A stretch of DNA of 64,000 nucleotides, taken from Mesorhizobium australicum WSM2073. Its GTDB lineage: Bacteria; Pseudomonadota; Alphaproteobacteria; Rhizobiales; Rhizobiaceae. The notes below the pieces were generated by a model. It had not been told where the DNA came from, did not search any database, and worked only from the letters and a program-made list of their open reading frames with translations. Shown one piece after another: positions 36,671-45,325 of the stretch; within the stretch, counting starts at the first letter, position 1; each line of letters opens with the position of its first letter. Both the position numbers and the translations under genes were made by a program. The stretch is taken from NCBI RefSeq assembly GCF_000230995.2, contig NC_019973.1, positions 4,726,001-4,790,000 of the forward strand. The letters run 5' to 3'.

Positions 36671-37258
36671 ATGCCCGAAGCACAAAGTCCTACCCGCAAG
36701 CGCATTGTCGACGCAGCAACCAGGTTGTTTTACGCGGAGGGGATCGGCCGTGTCAGCGTCGATGCCGTCGCCGAGGAAGCGGGTCTCACGAAGCGGACGC
36801 TCTACTACCACTTCAAGAGCAAGGACGACCTCATCGCAGCCTATCTCGACGGCCGCGATCAGCCCAATCTGAAACGGATGGCCGGCTGGTTCGAGGCTGA
36901 ACAAGGTGGTGTGGACAGCAAGGTCCAAGCCATCTTCGCCAACCTGGCCCGGGCCACGCGCCATCCGAAATGGAAGGGATGCGGCTTCCTGCGCACCGCC
37001 GCGGAGCTTGCCTCCATGCCAGGGCACCCGGCGGTCAAGGTCGGGGCGCGGCACAAAAGCAATTTCGAGACATGGCTGGCGGCAGAACTGTCCGGCCACC
37101 ATATCGAGGGGCCGCGGGCGCTGGCGCGCGAGATCGTGCTGCTGATCGACGGCTGCTTTTCGATCATGCTCATCCATCGCAACCCCGACTACGTCGAAGC
37201 AGCCGGACGAGCCGCGGCCACGCTTGTCAGGGCGCGAATGTCGGGCAGCCAGGCCTAG
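36671..37258 (+). CDS. TetR family regulator
   Basis: 195 residues from ATG 36671. Helix-turn-helix at about 8-54: RKRIVDAATRLFYAEGIGRV, then GLTKRTLYYHFKSKDDLIAAYL. C-terminal domain contains WKGCGFLRTAAELASMPGHP with a Cys that could sense ligand or redox state. Divergent from the enoyl-CoA hydratase by 84 bp; the gap holds GTATATTCACTAGTCGGTATAC, a likely operator. It ends 3 bp from the convergent permease stop. Confidence 0.9.
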   Translation: MPEAQSPTRKRIVDAATRLFYAEGIGRVSVDAVAEEAGLTKRTLYYHFKSKDDLIAAYLDGRDQPNLKRMAGWFEAEQGGVDSKVQAIFANLARATRHPKWKGCGFLRTAAELASMPGHPAVKVGARHKSNFETWLAAELSGHHIEGPRALAREIVLLIDGCFSIMLIHRNPDYVEAAGRAAATLVRARMSGSQA

Positions 37259-37261
37259 GGG

Positions 37262-38488
37262 CTACCCCCCGAACGCCAGCCATCCCGTACCGGCCAAGAG
37301 CGTAATCAACGTCAGCGGCAGGCCGACCTTGAAGAAGGCGCCGAAAGACAACGGCGTGCCTGCGGCCTTGGACTGCTCGGCGACGATCAGATTGGCGACC
37401 GAGCCGAGCAACGTGAAGTTACCGGCGAGCGTCGAGCTCATGGCCACGACCAGCCAGGCGCGCTCGGGGTTTTCCAGGCCGGGTATGAAAGGCCTGAGCG
37501 CCAGCACGGCCGGAACATTGCTCATGACGTTGGACAACACCGCGGTGAAACCCGAAAGCCTCCAGACATCGTCGAGCCCGATGTTCTTGGCCGAGGCGAT
37601 CATCTCAGGTGTCAGCAGCGTCTTTTCCGCGCCGGCAACCACCACGAACAGTCCCGCGAACATGAACAGCAGCGGTCCGTCGATCTCGCGGTAGATGCGC
37701 GATGGCTTGATGGCGCGGGTCAGCAGCAGAATGGCGCCGCCAATGAGCGCCGCCTTGGCTACGGGAACACCAGCGAAGAAGGCGATCGCCAGTCCGATGC
37801 AGACGACCACCGCCTTCAGCACCTGGCCGCGATGCATGCGGCCACGCGAGATGTGTGGCGTCAGTTCGCCGTTGCGGGTAAATTCGGCACGGTAGACGAT
37901 GCGCACGATGACGATGACCGCGACAAGGCCGAACAAGGCGACCGGCGCGAGTGCCGCCGAAAAGGCCGGATAGGAAATGCCCGACAGCGCGCCGATGACC
38001 ATGTTCTGCGGATTGCCCGTGATGGTGGCGACGCTGCCGCAGTTCGAAGCGGTGGCGGTGGCGATCAGATAGGGGATCGGATTGCGGTTGATGATGCGGG
38101 TAACATGGACGACGATTGGCGCCATGACCAGGCAGATGGCATCGTTGACCAGGAAGGCCGACAGCACGCCGGTGAGGAGCGTCACCATCACCAGCAGCAT
38201 GAATGGTGCATGCGCGTGCTCGATGGCGATGGCGCCAAGACCGCGAAAGGCACCCGACACCTTCAGATGAGCCACGACGATCATCATGCCGAGCAGAAGG
38301 GTGATGGTGTCGAAATTTATGGCCCGGTAGGCATCCTCCATGCTGAGCGCGCCGATGGCGATCATGGCCGCGCCGCCAAGCAGCGCGATGCCTGCCCGGT
38401 CGAGCCGCAAGCCAGGTATCCGGCCGATTGCGACGCCGGCATAGGTCAAGATCAGGATCAGCAGTGCCGCGGCGCCCGTCAATGTCAT
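37262..38488 (-). CDS. SLC13/ArsB-type anion permease
   Basis: 408 residues from ATG 38488 (a GTG at 38545 is possible). About ten to eleven membrane helices with two repeat halves: DTITLLLGMMIVVAHLKVSG and VNDAICLVMAPIVVHVTRI in the first, SNVMSNVPAVLALRPFIPG and STLAGNFTLLGSVANLIVAE in the second. These are the divalent-anion/Na+ symporter or ArsB-like signatures; the ATASNCGSVATITGNPQNMVIG segment would bind an anion. Substrate (dicarboxylate, arsenite, sulfate) cannot be told. Confidence 0.85.
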   Translation of the reverse strand: MTLTGAAALLILILTYAGVAIGRIPGLRLDRAGIALLGGAAMIAIGALSMEDAYRAINFDTITLLLGMMIVVAHLKVSGAFRGLGAIAIEHAHAPFMLLVMVTLLTGVLSAFLVNDAICLVMAPIVVHVTRIINRNPIPYLIATATASNCGSVATITGNPQNMVIGALSGISYPAFSAALAPVALFGLVAVIVIVRIVYRAEFTRNGELTPHISRGRMHRGQVLKAVVVCIGLAIAFFAGVPVAKAALIGGAILLLTRAIKPSRIYREIDGPLLFMFAGLFVVVAGAEKTLLTPEMIASAKNIGLDDVWRLSGFTAVLSNVMSNVPAVLALRPFIPGLENPERAWLVVAMSSTLAGNFTLLGSVANLIVAEQSKAAGTPLSFGAFFKVGLPLTLITLLAGTGWLAFGG

Positions 38489-38641
38489 CGGTAGAAGCCC
38501 TGCTCGATCTGTCTGCGCGCCGATGCCGGCCGCCCCGCGATTCACGTGATGCCAGCTTTAGCGCGATGTCGGGATCGATGCCAAACGGGGTACGTGGATT
38601 GCTGGCCGAGGGTGTCTGGAAAGCCGGACGGCGTGGCGCCG

Positions 38642-39604
38642 CTAACGCCGATAGAAGTCCAACCGCTGTTGCACCGCCCGCGGCGAAAACAGCTGCTCGA
38701 CGGTTCGCCGCGCCTTCTGACCCACGGCCAACCGCAGTGCCGGGTCGGCTTTAAGCTCGGCCAGGATCCGTGCTCCCTGTTGCGTCGTTTCGAACAGGAA
38801 ACCGTTTTCGCCATGCCTGATATGATCGGCGTAGCCGCCATGCGAATGGCAAACGACCGGCAGGCCGCAGGCCATCGCCTCGAACACCACACGGCCGAAC
38901 GTCTCCACATGCGAGCCGGTGCGATAATAGAAGACGTCGAGCGTCGGCAAAAACTGTTCGGCGGCAAATTCACCCTGCGGCAGGAGCTCGAGTTGCGAAT
39001 GCGGCGCAAGCCTGTCCTTGAGCGGCATGCCGCCCTGAATCCGCACCGCGTCGCCGTCGGCCAGCAATGCCTTATAGAGCGCCACATCGTCGGCATGATG
39101 CTTGTCCGCCATATCGCGGCTCAGTCGCCCTACCGTGAACGGACCGTTTGGCCTTGCCTGCCGTGGCGAGAAGCGCTCGATGTCGATGGGTGACGGATGC
39201 ACGACGCCCTCGACCCGCAGCATGCGTTTCTGAAAGTCGGAGATCAGCACCAGTTCGGCACCGGGCCAACCCAGCAGGCGCGGCCTGTGGGTCGTCAGGG
39301 CGATGATCTTGGGATGAAAGGTGTTGAAGACATAGATCAGCCGACGCGGTCGCGGGATCAGATAAGGCCACATCTTGTTGCGCCAATGCGCGCCAAGAAA
39401 GACATAGGTGCCGCCAGCCGGCACATTGCGTGTTGCAGGCGAGACGCGGCGTATCGGAAATTCCTGCATCAGGTCCTCGGATACGCGCGACGAGGTTGCC
39501 CAGAGGCGCACCTGCGAGTCGGCGCTCAACAGCCGATACAACTCCAGGGTTTCGCGCTCACTGCCGCCAAACGGGTTCTGAAAGCCGTTGAATAAGTGGA
39601 TCAT
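38642..39604 (-). CDS. glycosyltransferase family 4 protein
   Basis: 320 residues from ATG 39604, beginning MIHLFNGFQNPFGGSERETL, where GGSE is the nucleotide-sugar loop. The C-terminal GT-B domain has TVGRLSRDMADKHHADDVAL and the E-x7-E motif in TFGRVVFEAMACGLPVVCHS with GENGFLF after it. It transfers a sugar from a nucleotide donor to an unknown acceptor, probably surface polysaccharide. No polysaccharide neighbours, so the acceptor cannot be inferred. Confidence 0.88.
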   Translation of the reverse strand: MIHLFNGFQNPFGGSERETLELYRLLSADSQVRLWATSSRVSEDLMQEFPIRRVSPATRNVPAGGTYVFLGAHWRNKMWPYLIPRPRRLIYVFNTFHPKIIALTTHRPRLLGWPGAELVLISDFQKRMLRVEGVVHPSPIDIERFSPRQARPNGPFTVGRLSRDMADKHHADDVALYKALLADGDAVRIQGGMPLKDRLAPHSQLELLPQGEFAAEQFLPTLDVFYYRTGSHVETFGRVVFEAMACGLPVVCHSHGGYADHIRHGENGFLFETTQQGARILAELKADPALRLAVGQKARRTVEQLFSPRAVQQRLDFYRR

Positions 39605-39810
39605 GATCGCGGTGCTTACCGGGCCCAGGGCCTTTGGCCATTCAATTCCCTGCATCCCCGGGCCGTGCCGTACCCGCGAACCGCACGATCGAGGGACTCA
39701 AGAAGCAGGATTGTTTCTGGCGATGTTCCATACATCACTTGCGCGGAGGAAGCACACAGACAGGGATGCGTCAAGGAAGCGGTCGGTGCCAGCCGACTGT
39801 AAGGCTGCCC

Positions 39811-40599
39811 TCAGTGGACGGTGGCGGCGCTGAGCGGAGACACTAGAGCGGCTTCCGCCGGATCGAAGCTGACCTGATCGCGTCCATTCGACTTGGCGGC
39901 ATAAAGCCGTCTGTCGGCGGCGGAGAATATTGCCTCGTAGGTGGTCGGCCCGCTGAAGCTGGTGCCGCCGATGCTGACGGAAAGCGGACAGGACCGGCCA
40001 TCGGGCGAAAAGTCCATTTCGCGTATCCGTCGGCGGATGCCTTCGGCAACCAGCCAGGATTGCGAGGGGTCGACGCCGGGAAGGAACACGCCGAACTCCT
40101 CGCCGCCGATCCGGCCGACGATATCGGTGCCGCGCAGCTGGCCCTTGATCGCCTGCGCGATCAGTTTAAGCGCCTGGTCGCCGCAATCATGGCCGAGGCG
40201 GTCGTTGATCGACTTGAAGTGGTCGGCATCGATGATCAGCAGCGCGCCGGTACGGGTCTCTTCCTGCTTGCGGGTCTGTTCGAGATAGGCCTCGACCAGC
40301 ATCGAGAAGGCGCCGCGGTTCAGCACCGCCGTCAGGCTGTCCGTCGCGGCAATGACGCTGAGGTCGCGCTGGGCTATCGCCAGCTGGCGGATCTTCCACG
40401 TCAGGAAAAACAGAAACGAGCCGCCGAGCACCAAGGGCAGCAGAAGGTCGGTCAGCTTAGCGCGCCAGACAGACTCGGGCGAAAGATACGGGAAATTGAA
40501 CGAATCGACGAAAAACGCCACGGCAATGAAGAATGCCGTGCCGGCGGCGGTGACGGCCATCACCCTGCCCCAGCTGGTGGGCGACAGGTCCAGCTTCAT
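39811..40599 (-). CDS. membrane diguanylate cyclase (GGDEF)
   Basis: 262 residues. Two membrane helices at about 12-32 and 50-68, then a GGDEF domain from about 85: TDSLTAVLNRGAF, DADHFKSINDRLGHDCGDQAL and the active loop RIGGEEFGVFL (GGEEF, active form). Near the GGEEF the inhibitory RxxD site is not obvious. Makes cyclic-di-GMP, probably in response to an envelope signal. Single gene. Confidence 0.93.
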   Translation of the reverse strand: MKLDLSPTSWGRVMAVTAAGTAFFIAVAFFVDSFNFPYLSPESVWRAKLTDLLLPLVLGGSFLFFLTWKIRQLAIAQRDLSVIAATDSLTAVLNRGAFSMLVEAYLEQTRKQEETRTGALLIIDADHFKSINDRLGHDCGDQALKLIAQAIKGQLRGTDIVGRIGGEEFGVFLPGVDPSQSWLVAEGIRRRIREMDFSPDGRSCPLSVSIGGTSFSGPTTYEAIFSAADRRLYAAKSNGRDQVSFDPAEAALVSPLSAATVH

Positions 40600-40799
40600 C
40601 CCTTTTCACTCCGTTAGCCGTCCCTACTATGACGTGCCAACGCAAACAAAATGATAAGACTTTCCTTTCAATTCGAGATCAGGTGACGACGAGACGAGAT
40701 CAGGGGCCGGGCGCTGGAGCACGATCGCCCAACAGGCGGCCGTGCCCCAATGGAGGACGCGATTTGCTCACCGGATTTCGGACAAGGGAAATTCCGAAG

Positions 40800-41021
40800 T
40801 CAGCGGCTGGGCGCCGGCCCAACCGCTTCGGCGACGAAGGATGCCGCGATCAGGTCGTCGGCATCCAGTTGCAAGGAACCGTCGCCAGATCCCATGATGG
40901 CGGCCACCTTGTGAAAGGTTTTCATTTCATGGCCGGAAATTTCGGCGTCTTGCATTCGGGCCCTGAGATCGGCGATACGCCGCCCCAAGGCAGGGGACGT
41001 TCCAATTTCACGTTTCGACAT
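40800..41021 (-). CDS. hypothetical protein (73 aa)
   Basis: 73 residues from ATG 41021 (weak AAGG ribosome-binding site). MSKREIGTSPALGRRIADLR then ARMQDAEISGHEMKTFHKVA and a short acidic tail. Charged, helical, no membrane segment and no recognised domain. The frame is open further upstream, but the sequence there looks like non-coding DNA. It lies beside an IS element and may be a remnant. Confidence 0.5.
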   Translation of the reverse strand: MSKREIGTSPALGRRIADLRARMQDAEISGHEMKTFHKVAAIMGSGDGSLQLDADDLIAASFVAEAVGPAPSR

Positions 41022-41283
41022 AGCCTTGTTTCTCCTCCCCCAACCCGCGCTTGTTTTGCCCACCCGTTCGCTTGCCCGCATAGTGCCTTTTATGAGGCTC
41101 CACGAATACAAGGCCCCGAACGCGTAGTCTTGGCCAAGGTTCCAACAGGGCCGGATCACGAAATAATTCCAGAGCCCTGTGCGGGCCGAACTCTGTTCCG
41201 GCTTCCGGCAAGCGGCGTGGCAGCACTGGCAGGCAGGGGTAGGATCGCGCGACCGCGTGAGGTAATGCAACATAAGCCATTGT

Positions 41284-42575
41284 GCCCTTCCCGAGAGATG
41301 GGTGACAGTTCATTCCGGATAGATGGGTTACACTTTCGGCCCTTTGCAAGGAGAGCAAGGTGCCTTGGAAGGAGTGTAACGTCATGGACGAGCGGCTGAA
41401 GTTCGTCGCGCGGCTGCTGGACGGCGAGAAGATGGCCGTGCTTTGCCGTGAGTTCGATATCTCGCGCAAGACCGGCTACAAGATCCTCACGCGCTACAAT
41501 GATAGCGGCTTGGAGGGGCTGACGGATCGATCGCGCCGGCCCTATCGCCATGCCAATCAGCTTCCGTTTCAAATCGAGAAGCTGATTGTGCGTCTGAAGC
41601 AAGACAAGCCGACTTGGGGTGCGCCGAAGATACGCGAGCGGCTGGCCCGGCTATATCCGGATGTGCACCGGCCCGCGATTTCGACCGTGCACGCCGTGCT
41701 CGACCGGCACGGGATGGTCGAGCACCGCAAGCGAAGGCGCAACAGGGCGACGGGAACACCGCTTTCCAACGGCTGTCGGCCCAACGATCTTTGGTGTGCC
41801 GACTACAAGGGCGAGTTCATGCTCGCCGATCGGCGCTATTGCTATCCGCTGACGATCACCGACTTCGCCAGCCGTTATCTCATCGCCTGCGAGGCGCTGT
41901 CGACCACGAAGGAAGCCTATGCCTTCACCGTGTTCGAAAGGGTTTTCAAGGAGTTCGGCCTGCCCAGCGCGATCAGGACCGACAATGGTGTTCCCTTCGC
42001 CAGCCCCAATGCGCTGTTCAACCTCAGCAAACTGTCGGTCTGGTGGCTGCGCCTGGGCATCGACATCGAGCGCATCAAACCGGGCTGCCCGCAGCAGAAC
42101 GGGCGCCATGAACGCATGCACCTGACCCTGAAGAAGGAAACCACCAAACCGGCAGGCGCCAACTTTCTGCAGCAGCAGGCCAGGTTCGATGACTTCATCG
42201 ACGAGTTCAACTCAGAACGCCCCCACCAGGCCCTCGGCATGGACTGTCCGGCAGAGCGTTACGCACCCTCAACGCGACCCTATGCCGGCCTGCCAGATCT
42301 CGATTATCCGTTTCACGACAAGGCTGTCATCGTCACTACCTGCGGCCGCATCTGCTATAACAGAAAGAAGATCAACCTCAGCCTCGTTTTCGCCGGCCAG
42401 AGCGTCGGCATCAAACAGGTCGAGGACCATATCTGGCTGGCTAGCTTCATGGACTATGATTTGGGATATTTCGACGATGAGACATGCAGGCTCGAACCAC
42501 TCCAAAACCCCTTCGGGCCAAAAGTGTTACCCATGTCTCCGGTATAAACCGTAACCTATGTGTCCGGAACGGACC
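41284..42575 (+). mobile_element. IS481-family insertion sequence
   Basis: A ~1.3-kb element encoding one DDE transposase, bounded by imperfect inverted repeats. The inner repeat is TGGGTTACACTTTCGGCCC (41324-41342) against GGGCCAAAAGTGTTACCCA (42515-42533). An ungapped alignment over 51 bp matches at about three quarters of positions. Each end carries two tandem copies of an ATGGGTNAC-like motif about 30 bp apart, probably transposase binding sites. Outer limits are approximate; no clean target duplication could be fixed. The right end lies about 11 bp from tRNA-Arg. Confidence 0.8.
41384..42547 (+). CDS. IS481-family transposase
   Basis: 387 residues from ATG 41384, with GGAAGGAG upstream (frame open 8 codons further). 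N-terminal helix-turn-helix (CREFDISRKTGYKILTRY, then a leucine-rich second HTH) followed by the DDE catalytic core: first Asp in LWCADYKGEF, second in RTDNGVPFAS, Glu in NGRHERMHLTLKKE. The C-terminal tail contains KINLSLVFAGQSVGIKQV. The frame is intact, so the element could be active. Its 3' end covers the inner right inverted repeat. Confidence 0.95.
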   Translation: MDERLKFVARLLDGEKMAVLCREFDISRKTGYKILTRYNDSGLEGLTDRSRRPYRHANQLPFQIEKLIVRLKQDKPTWGAPKIRERLARLYPDVHRPAISTVHAVLDRHGMVEHRKRRRNRATGTPLSNGCRPNDLWCADYKGEFMLADRRYCYPLTITDFASRYLIACEALSTTKEAYAFTVFERVFKEFGLPSAIRTDNGVPFASPNALFNLSKLSVWWLRLGIDIERIKPGCPQQNGRHERMHLTLKKETTKPAGANFLQQQARFDDFIDEFNSERPHQALGMDCPAERYAPSTRPYAGLPDLDYPFHDKAVIVTTCGRICYNRKKINLSLVFAGQSVGIKQVEDHIWLASFMDYDLGYFDDETCRLEPLQNPFGPKVLPMSPV

Positions 42576-42585
42576 TTGAAATTAT

Positions 42586-42662
42586 TGGCGATCCCGACAG
42601 GATTCGAACCTGTGACCATCGGCTTAGAAGGCCGGTGCTCTATCCAGCTGAGCTACGGGACC
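42586..42662 (-). tRNA. tRNA-Arg (anticodon TCT)
   Basis: 77 nt with encoded CCA. Acceptor GGTCCCG/CGGGATC with discriminator G, D arm GCTCAGCTGGATAGAGC, anticodon loop CTTCTAA (TCT, reads AGA), T arm CAGGTTCGAATCCTG. All stems pair. The right end of the IS element lies about 11 bp beyond its 3' end. Confidence 0.97.
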
Positions 42663-42706
42663 GTCGGCCGGCCAACGGCCGGCTGGATGCTTGGGCCTGC
42701 CGCCTT

Positions 42707-43012
42707 TCAGTGCGTCCAGGGCGTCCTGCGGTCATAGCGGAAATTCTCCGCATAAGAAATCTGGCGGCGCTTGGTCTCTTTCGGTTCCTCGACACGGAAG
42801 GCAAGCCCTTCCTTTTCCGCGTAGGCCACCGCTTCTTCGCGGGTGTCGAAGGTGAGCCGGATCTGGCTTCTCATGTCACCCGACGTGGTGTAGCCCATCA
42901 AGGGATCGATCTTCTTGCGCATCTCGGGGTCGAATTCCAGCACCCAATGGCCGGTCTTGGCCTTGCCGGACTGCATCGCGGTTTTGGCTGGGCTGAAAAT
43001 GCGCGCGGACAT
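42707..43012 (-). CDS. ETC complex I subunit (NDUFS4-like)
   Basis: 101 residues from ATG 43012 (GAGG five bases upstream). Starts MSARIFSPAKTAMQSGKAKT, then HWVLEFDPEMRKKIDPLMGYTTSGDM and SFDTREEAVAYAEKEG-like TFDTREEAVAYAEKEGLAF, the ETC_C1_NDUFS4 family pattern (PF04800). Accessory subunit of NADH:ubiquinone oxidoreductase on the cytoplasmic arm. The end KRRQISYAENFRYDRRTPWTH is the typical terminus of the family. Sits between two tRNA genes. Confidence 0.93.
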   Translation of the reverse strand: MSARIFSPAKTAMQSGKAKTGHWVLEFDPEMRKKIDPLMGYTTSGDMRSQIRLTFDTREEAVAYAEKEGLAFRVEEPKETKRRQISYAENFRYDRRTPWTH

Positions 43013-43136
43013 GGCCACCTCTTTGTTGGCAAGGCGGCATCGCCGCCTCTTCGCCCGTCATTACTGCGCATTGGCAGCGGCGGCAAGGTTTTTGCACTTG
43101 CCATGTACCACCGAAATGAATAGGCAACAGACCGTT

Positions 43137-43213
<77 letters not shown>

Positions 43214-43237
43214 TTTCTCATTTAAAATGCGACACCG

Positions 43238-43618
43238 ATGGCACCGAAGGGGTTTTGGCCCTTATCGGCGTGTCATTATTTCATGCTCGCTTCCATCGGC
43301 ATTGCTGGCTTAAGCTGCGGCAAACGGGGGTTGGCGGTGCTTGGGATCGATACTTGGGTGTCGCTGTTCGGGCCGGCCTATTTCGCCTATGCGGGCGTGA
43401 CGGTTCCGTTCATGGTGGCATGGGCGATCGCCTGTGCCGCCTTGACGACGTGGAACAATCGCGAGAGCCGCAGGCACGGCAGGCTCGCACCTGGCATCGT
43501 CGCCTCCCGTTCGTGGGCAGCCAGCATCGGGATTTTTGTGCTGGTCGCGGCCTGCTATATTGCCGCGCACTCGGCCGTCTATCTGTTGGTCCGGCATTTC
43601 GTCAGAATGTGGCTGTGA
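43238..43618 (+). CDS. small membrane protein, unknown function
   Basis: 126 residues from ATG 43238; a later ATG near 43283 (MLASIGIAGL) may be the true start. Hydrophobic stretches at about 15-40, 50-70 (AYAGVTVPFMVAWAIACAAL) and 93-118 (SWAASIGIFVLVAACYIAAH) indicate two or three inner-membrane helices. No recognised family. It follows tRNA-Pro and precedes a toxin-antitoxin module on the other strand. Confidence 0.55.
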   Translation: MAPKGFWPLSACHYFMLASIGIAGLSCGKRGLAVLGIDTWVSLFGPAYFAYAGVTVPFMVAWAIACAALTTWNNRESRRHGRLAPGIVASRSWAASIGIFVLVAACYIAAHSAVYLLVRHFVRMWL

Positions 43619-43646
43619 TTGGCCGCAAGCTCACCGGCCGGCAGTG

Positions 43647-44036
43647 TTACGTTGAGAGCACACCCTCTATATCGGTTTTCGAAAAATCGGCTCCGACATA
43701 CAATAGCCGGCAAGCGTGCTCCTTCGCCACCTCGTAGGAGAAACAATCGCCGAAATTGAGCGCGGCCGGATGGCTGCCCTTGCCCCATCGCGCATAGGCT
43801 TCGGCGATACGCCGGGCCGAGGCCGGCGTTACCACCACCACCTCGAAACCAAGCCCGTCAATCAGGCTGGACAGCTCGGCGGCGACGCCACGATGGGCCG
43901 CGACGATCAGCGCCTCGGCAACGGTGCCGGCGGAGATCAGGAGGTCGTTCTCGGCTGCGAGCGCGGCCATGCAGGCGTCGGCCTGAAGTTCATTCAGGAC
44001 GATCGCCATAAGCGCCGACGTATCGACCGCGATCAT
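43647..44036 (-). CDS. PIN-domain toxin (VapC type)
   Basis: 129 residues: MIAVDTSALMAIVLNE with the first catalytic Asp, then TVAEALIVAAHRG (Glu about 40), HPAALNFGDCFSYEVAK (second Asp about 97) and VGADFSKTDIEGV (third acidic site). The PIN fold is a Mg-dependent ribonuclease, usually cutting tRNA or rRNA when free. Start overlaps the antitoxin stop as ATGA, so the pair is translated together. Confidence 0.92.
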   Translation of the reverse strand: MIAVDTSALMAIVLNELQADACMAALAAENDLLISAGTVAEALIVAAHRGVAAELSSLIDGLGFEVVVVTPASARRIAEAYARWGKGSHPAALNFGDCFSYEVAKEHACRLLYVGADFSKTDIEGVLST

Positions 44037-44290
44037 TCTGGCATGCCGTCATCGCCATAAAGGAAGTCCTGGCTGCGGGCAGCGGATGGTCCGGCCTTCA
44101 TCTTGGCCGCCCCTGCCGCACGCGCCGCTTCCATGAGCGTCCGGCGACCTTCCTTGCCGGGCATTGCCTTGATGGGAACCAGCCGCACGGCCGCATGGCC
44201 GTGACGGGTCAGAATGACCTCGTCGCCCGCCTCAGCGCGGCGCACCAGCTCGGTCAGCTGTCCCTTGGCGTCGGTAACGGATACCTGCAT
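44033..44290 (-). CDS. Phd/YefM-type antitoxin
   Basis: 85 residues from ATG 44290 (frame open upstream to 44332). MQVSVTDAKGQLTELVRRAE then GDEVILTRHGHAAVRLVPI is the Phd/YefM fold that binds the operator DNA. The C-terminal half is a charged helix that should block the PIN active site. First gene of the module, so the antitoxin is made before the toxin. Operator-like palindromes lie upstream at 44304-44363. Confidence 0.9.
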   Translation of the reverse strand: MQVSVTDAKGQLTELVRRAEAGDEVILTRHGHAAVRLVPIKAMPGKEGRRTLMEAARAAGAAKMKAGPSAARSQDFLYGDDGMPE

Positions 44291-44336
44291 CGAATACTCC
44301 GCATGGACCATTCTCCGGTCCAAATCTTTCAATCGA

Positions 44337-44363
44337 GAAATAGACCATCGAGTGGTCTATTTC
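44337..44363. promoter_or_regulatory. toxin-antitoxin operator palindromes
   Basis: GAAATAGACCA-TCGAG-TGGTCTATTTC is a perfect 11-bp inverted repeat 46 bp upstream of the antitoxin start. A second, TGGACC-N7-GGTCCA (44304-44322), shares the GACC/GGTC core. Two such sites are typical of autoregulated TA promoters. The rest of 44291-44619 has no gene. Confidence 0.7.
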
Positions 44364-44619
44364 AAGAGTTTCGACAATGCGGGGGTGGTCCGTGTCGTTG
44401 GGGTGGATGTCCGCTGCGGCGGCACCCGCTCGATGCATTTTGAACGCAAGCTCGCCGGGCGAGAACCCCAACCGCCTCAGTCCCGGCGAGCCTACAACCT
44501 GATTTGGAACGCAATCAGGACCGGGGTTAGCCGGCAAGCTCACGCAGCAAGATAAGTGCCAGTCTTGTTTCTCAAAATGGGACTCAGTCGAGACGAGGAC
44601 AGGTGGAAGCCTGAAGTCA

Positions 44620-45324
44620 TCAAATCTCGAACTCGCCCTGCCCTTCGTCCATGGCATTGATGGTTTCGGCGGCCAGCGTCCTTGTAATCGGCATCTTGCG
44701 CTCCAGGGCGCTACGATCCAGGCGCTCCACCACACGCATCGCGGTTGCCAGAGAACGCTCGATGCGCCGCACCAAATACTGCACGACATGCGGCTCGACC
44801 TCGACCTGGCGGTCGGCGAACAGCTTGGTGATGACACCGGCGAGCAGGAGATCATCGGGCTCATGGATCTCGACGGTCGCCGCAGCCTTGAGCCGCGATG
44901 CAAGATCGGGCAGCGATACACCCCAGGCCGAGGGAAAGCGGCGTGCGGTCAAAAGCAGCGTCGAGCCGGCGCCACGCACCGCATTGATGAGATGGAACAG
45001 GCCCAGTTCGTCGACCGCGCGTGCGTCGACATCATCGATCAGGGCCGGGCGGGCACCAAGATTTGCGATGCTGTCGCCAATGCGCCTGGCGTCGACAGTC
45101 ACCGCCTTGGCGCGCGCACCCCAGATCGAGGCCAGATGCGTCTTGCCGGAGCCGGCTGGGCCCGCCAGCACGACCACCGGTGCTGGCCAATCCGGCCAGC
45201 GGTCGACCAGTGCGGCCGCCTGGTTGTTGGTACCGGAGACGACCAGCTCATCACGCGAGTAACCGGTGCCATGGCCGAGATCGAGCGGCAACTGGCGTGG
45301 CGGGTCGGTTCGCTGCGCGGTCAC
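44620..45324 (-). CDS. hdaA: DnaA regulatory inactivator HdaA
   Basis: 234 residues from GTG 45324, one base after the perM-like stop; a longer frame back into that gene is unlikely. It begins with RQLPLDLGHGTGYSRDE, where QLPLDL is the beta-clamp-binding motif, followed by an AAA+ domain (Walker A AGPAGSGKTHLAS, Walker B PALIDDVDA, sensor/Arg region RIERSLATAMRVVERLD). It stimulates ATP hydrolysis by DnaA at the replication clamp and prevents re-initiation. Probably co-transcribed with the two genes upstream. Confidence 0.93.
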   Translation of the reverse strand: MTAQRTDPPRQLPLDLGHGTGYSRDELVVSGTNNQAAALVDRWPDWPAPVVVLAGPAGSGKTHLASIWGARAKAVTVDARRIGDSIANLGARPALIDDVDARAVDELGLFHLINAVRGAGSTLLLTARRFPSAWGVSLPDLASRLKAAATVEIHEPDDLLLAGVITKLFADRQVEVEPHVVQYLVRRIERSLATAMRVVERLDRSALERKMPITRTLAAETINAMDEGQGEFEI

Positions 45325-45325
45325 T

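Noticed and set aside
44720..44960. Plus-strand frames antisense to hdaA
   Set aside because: Shadow of an AAA+ gene with intact motifs on the minus strand.
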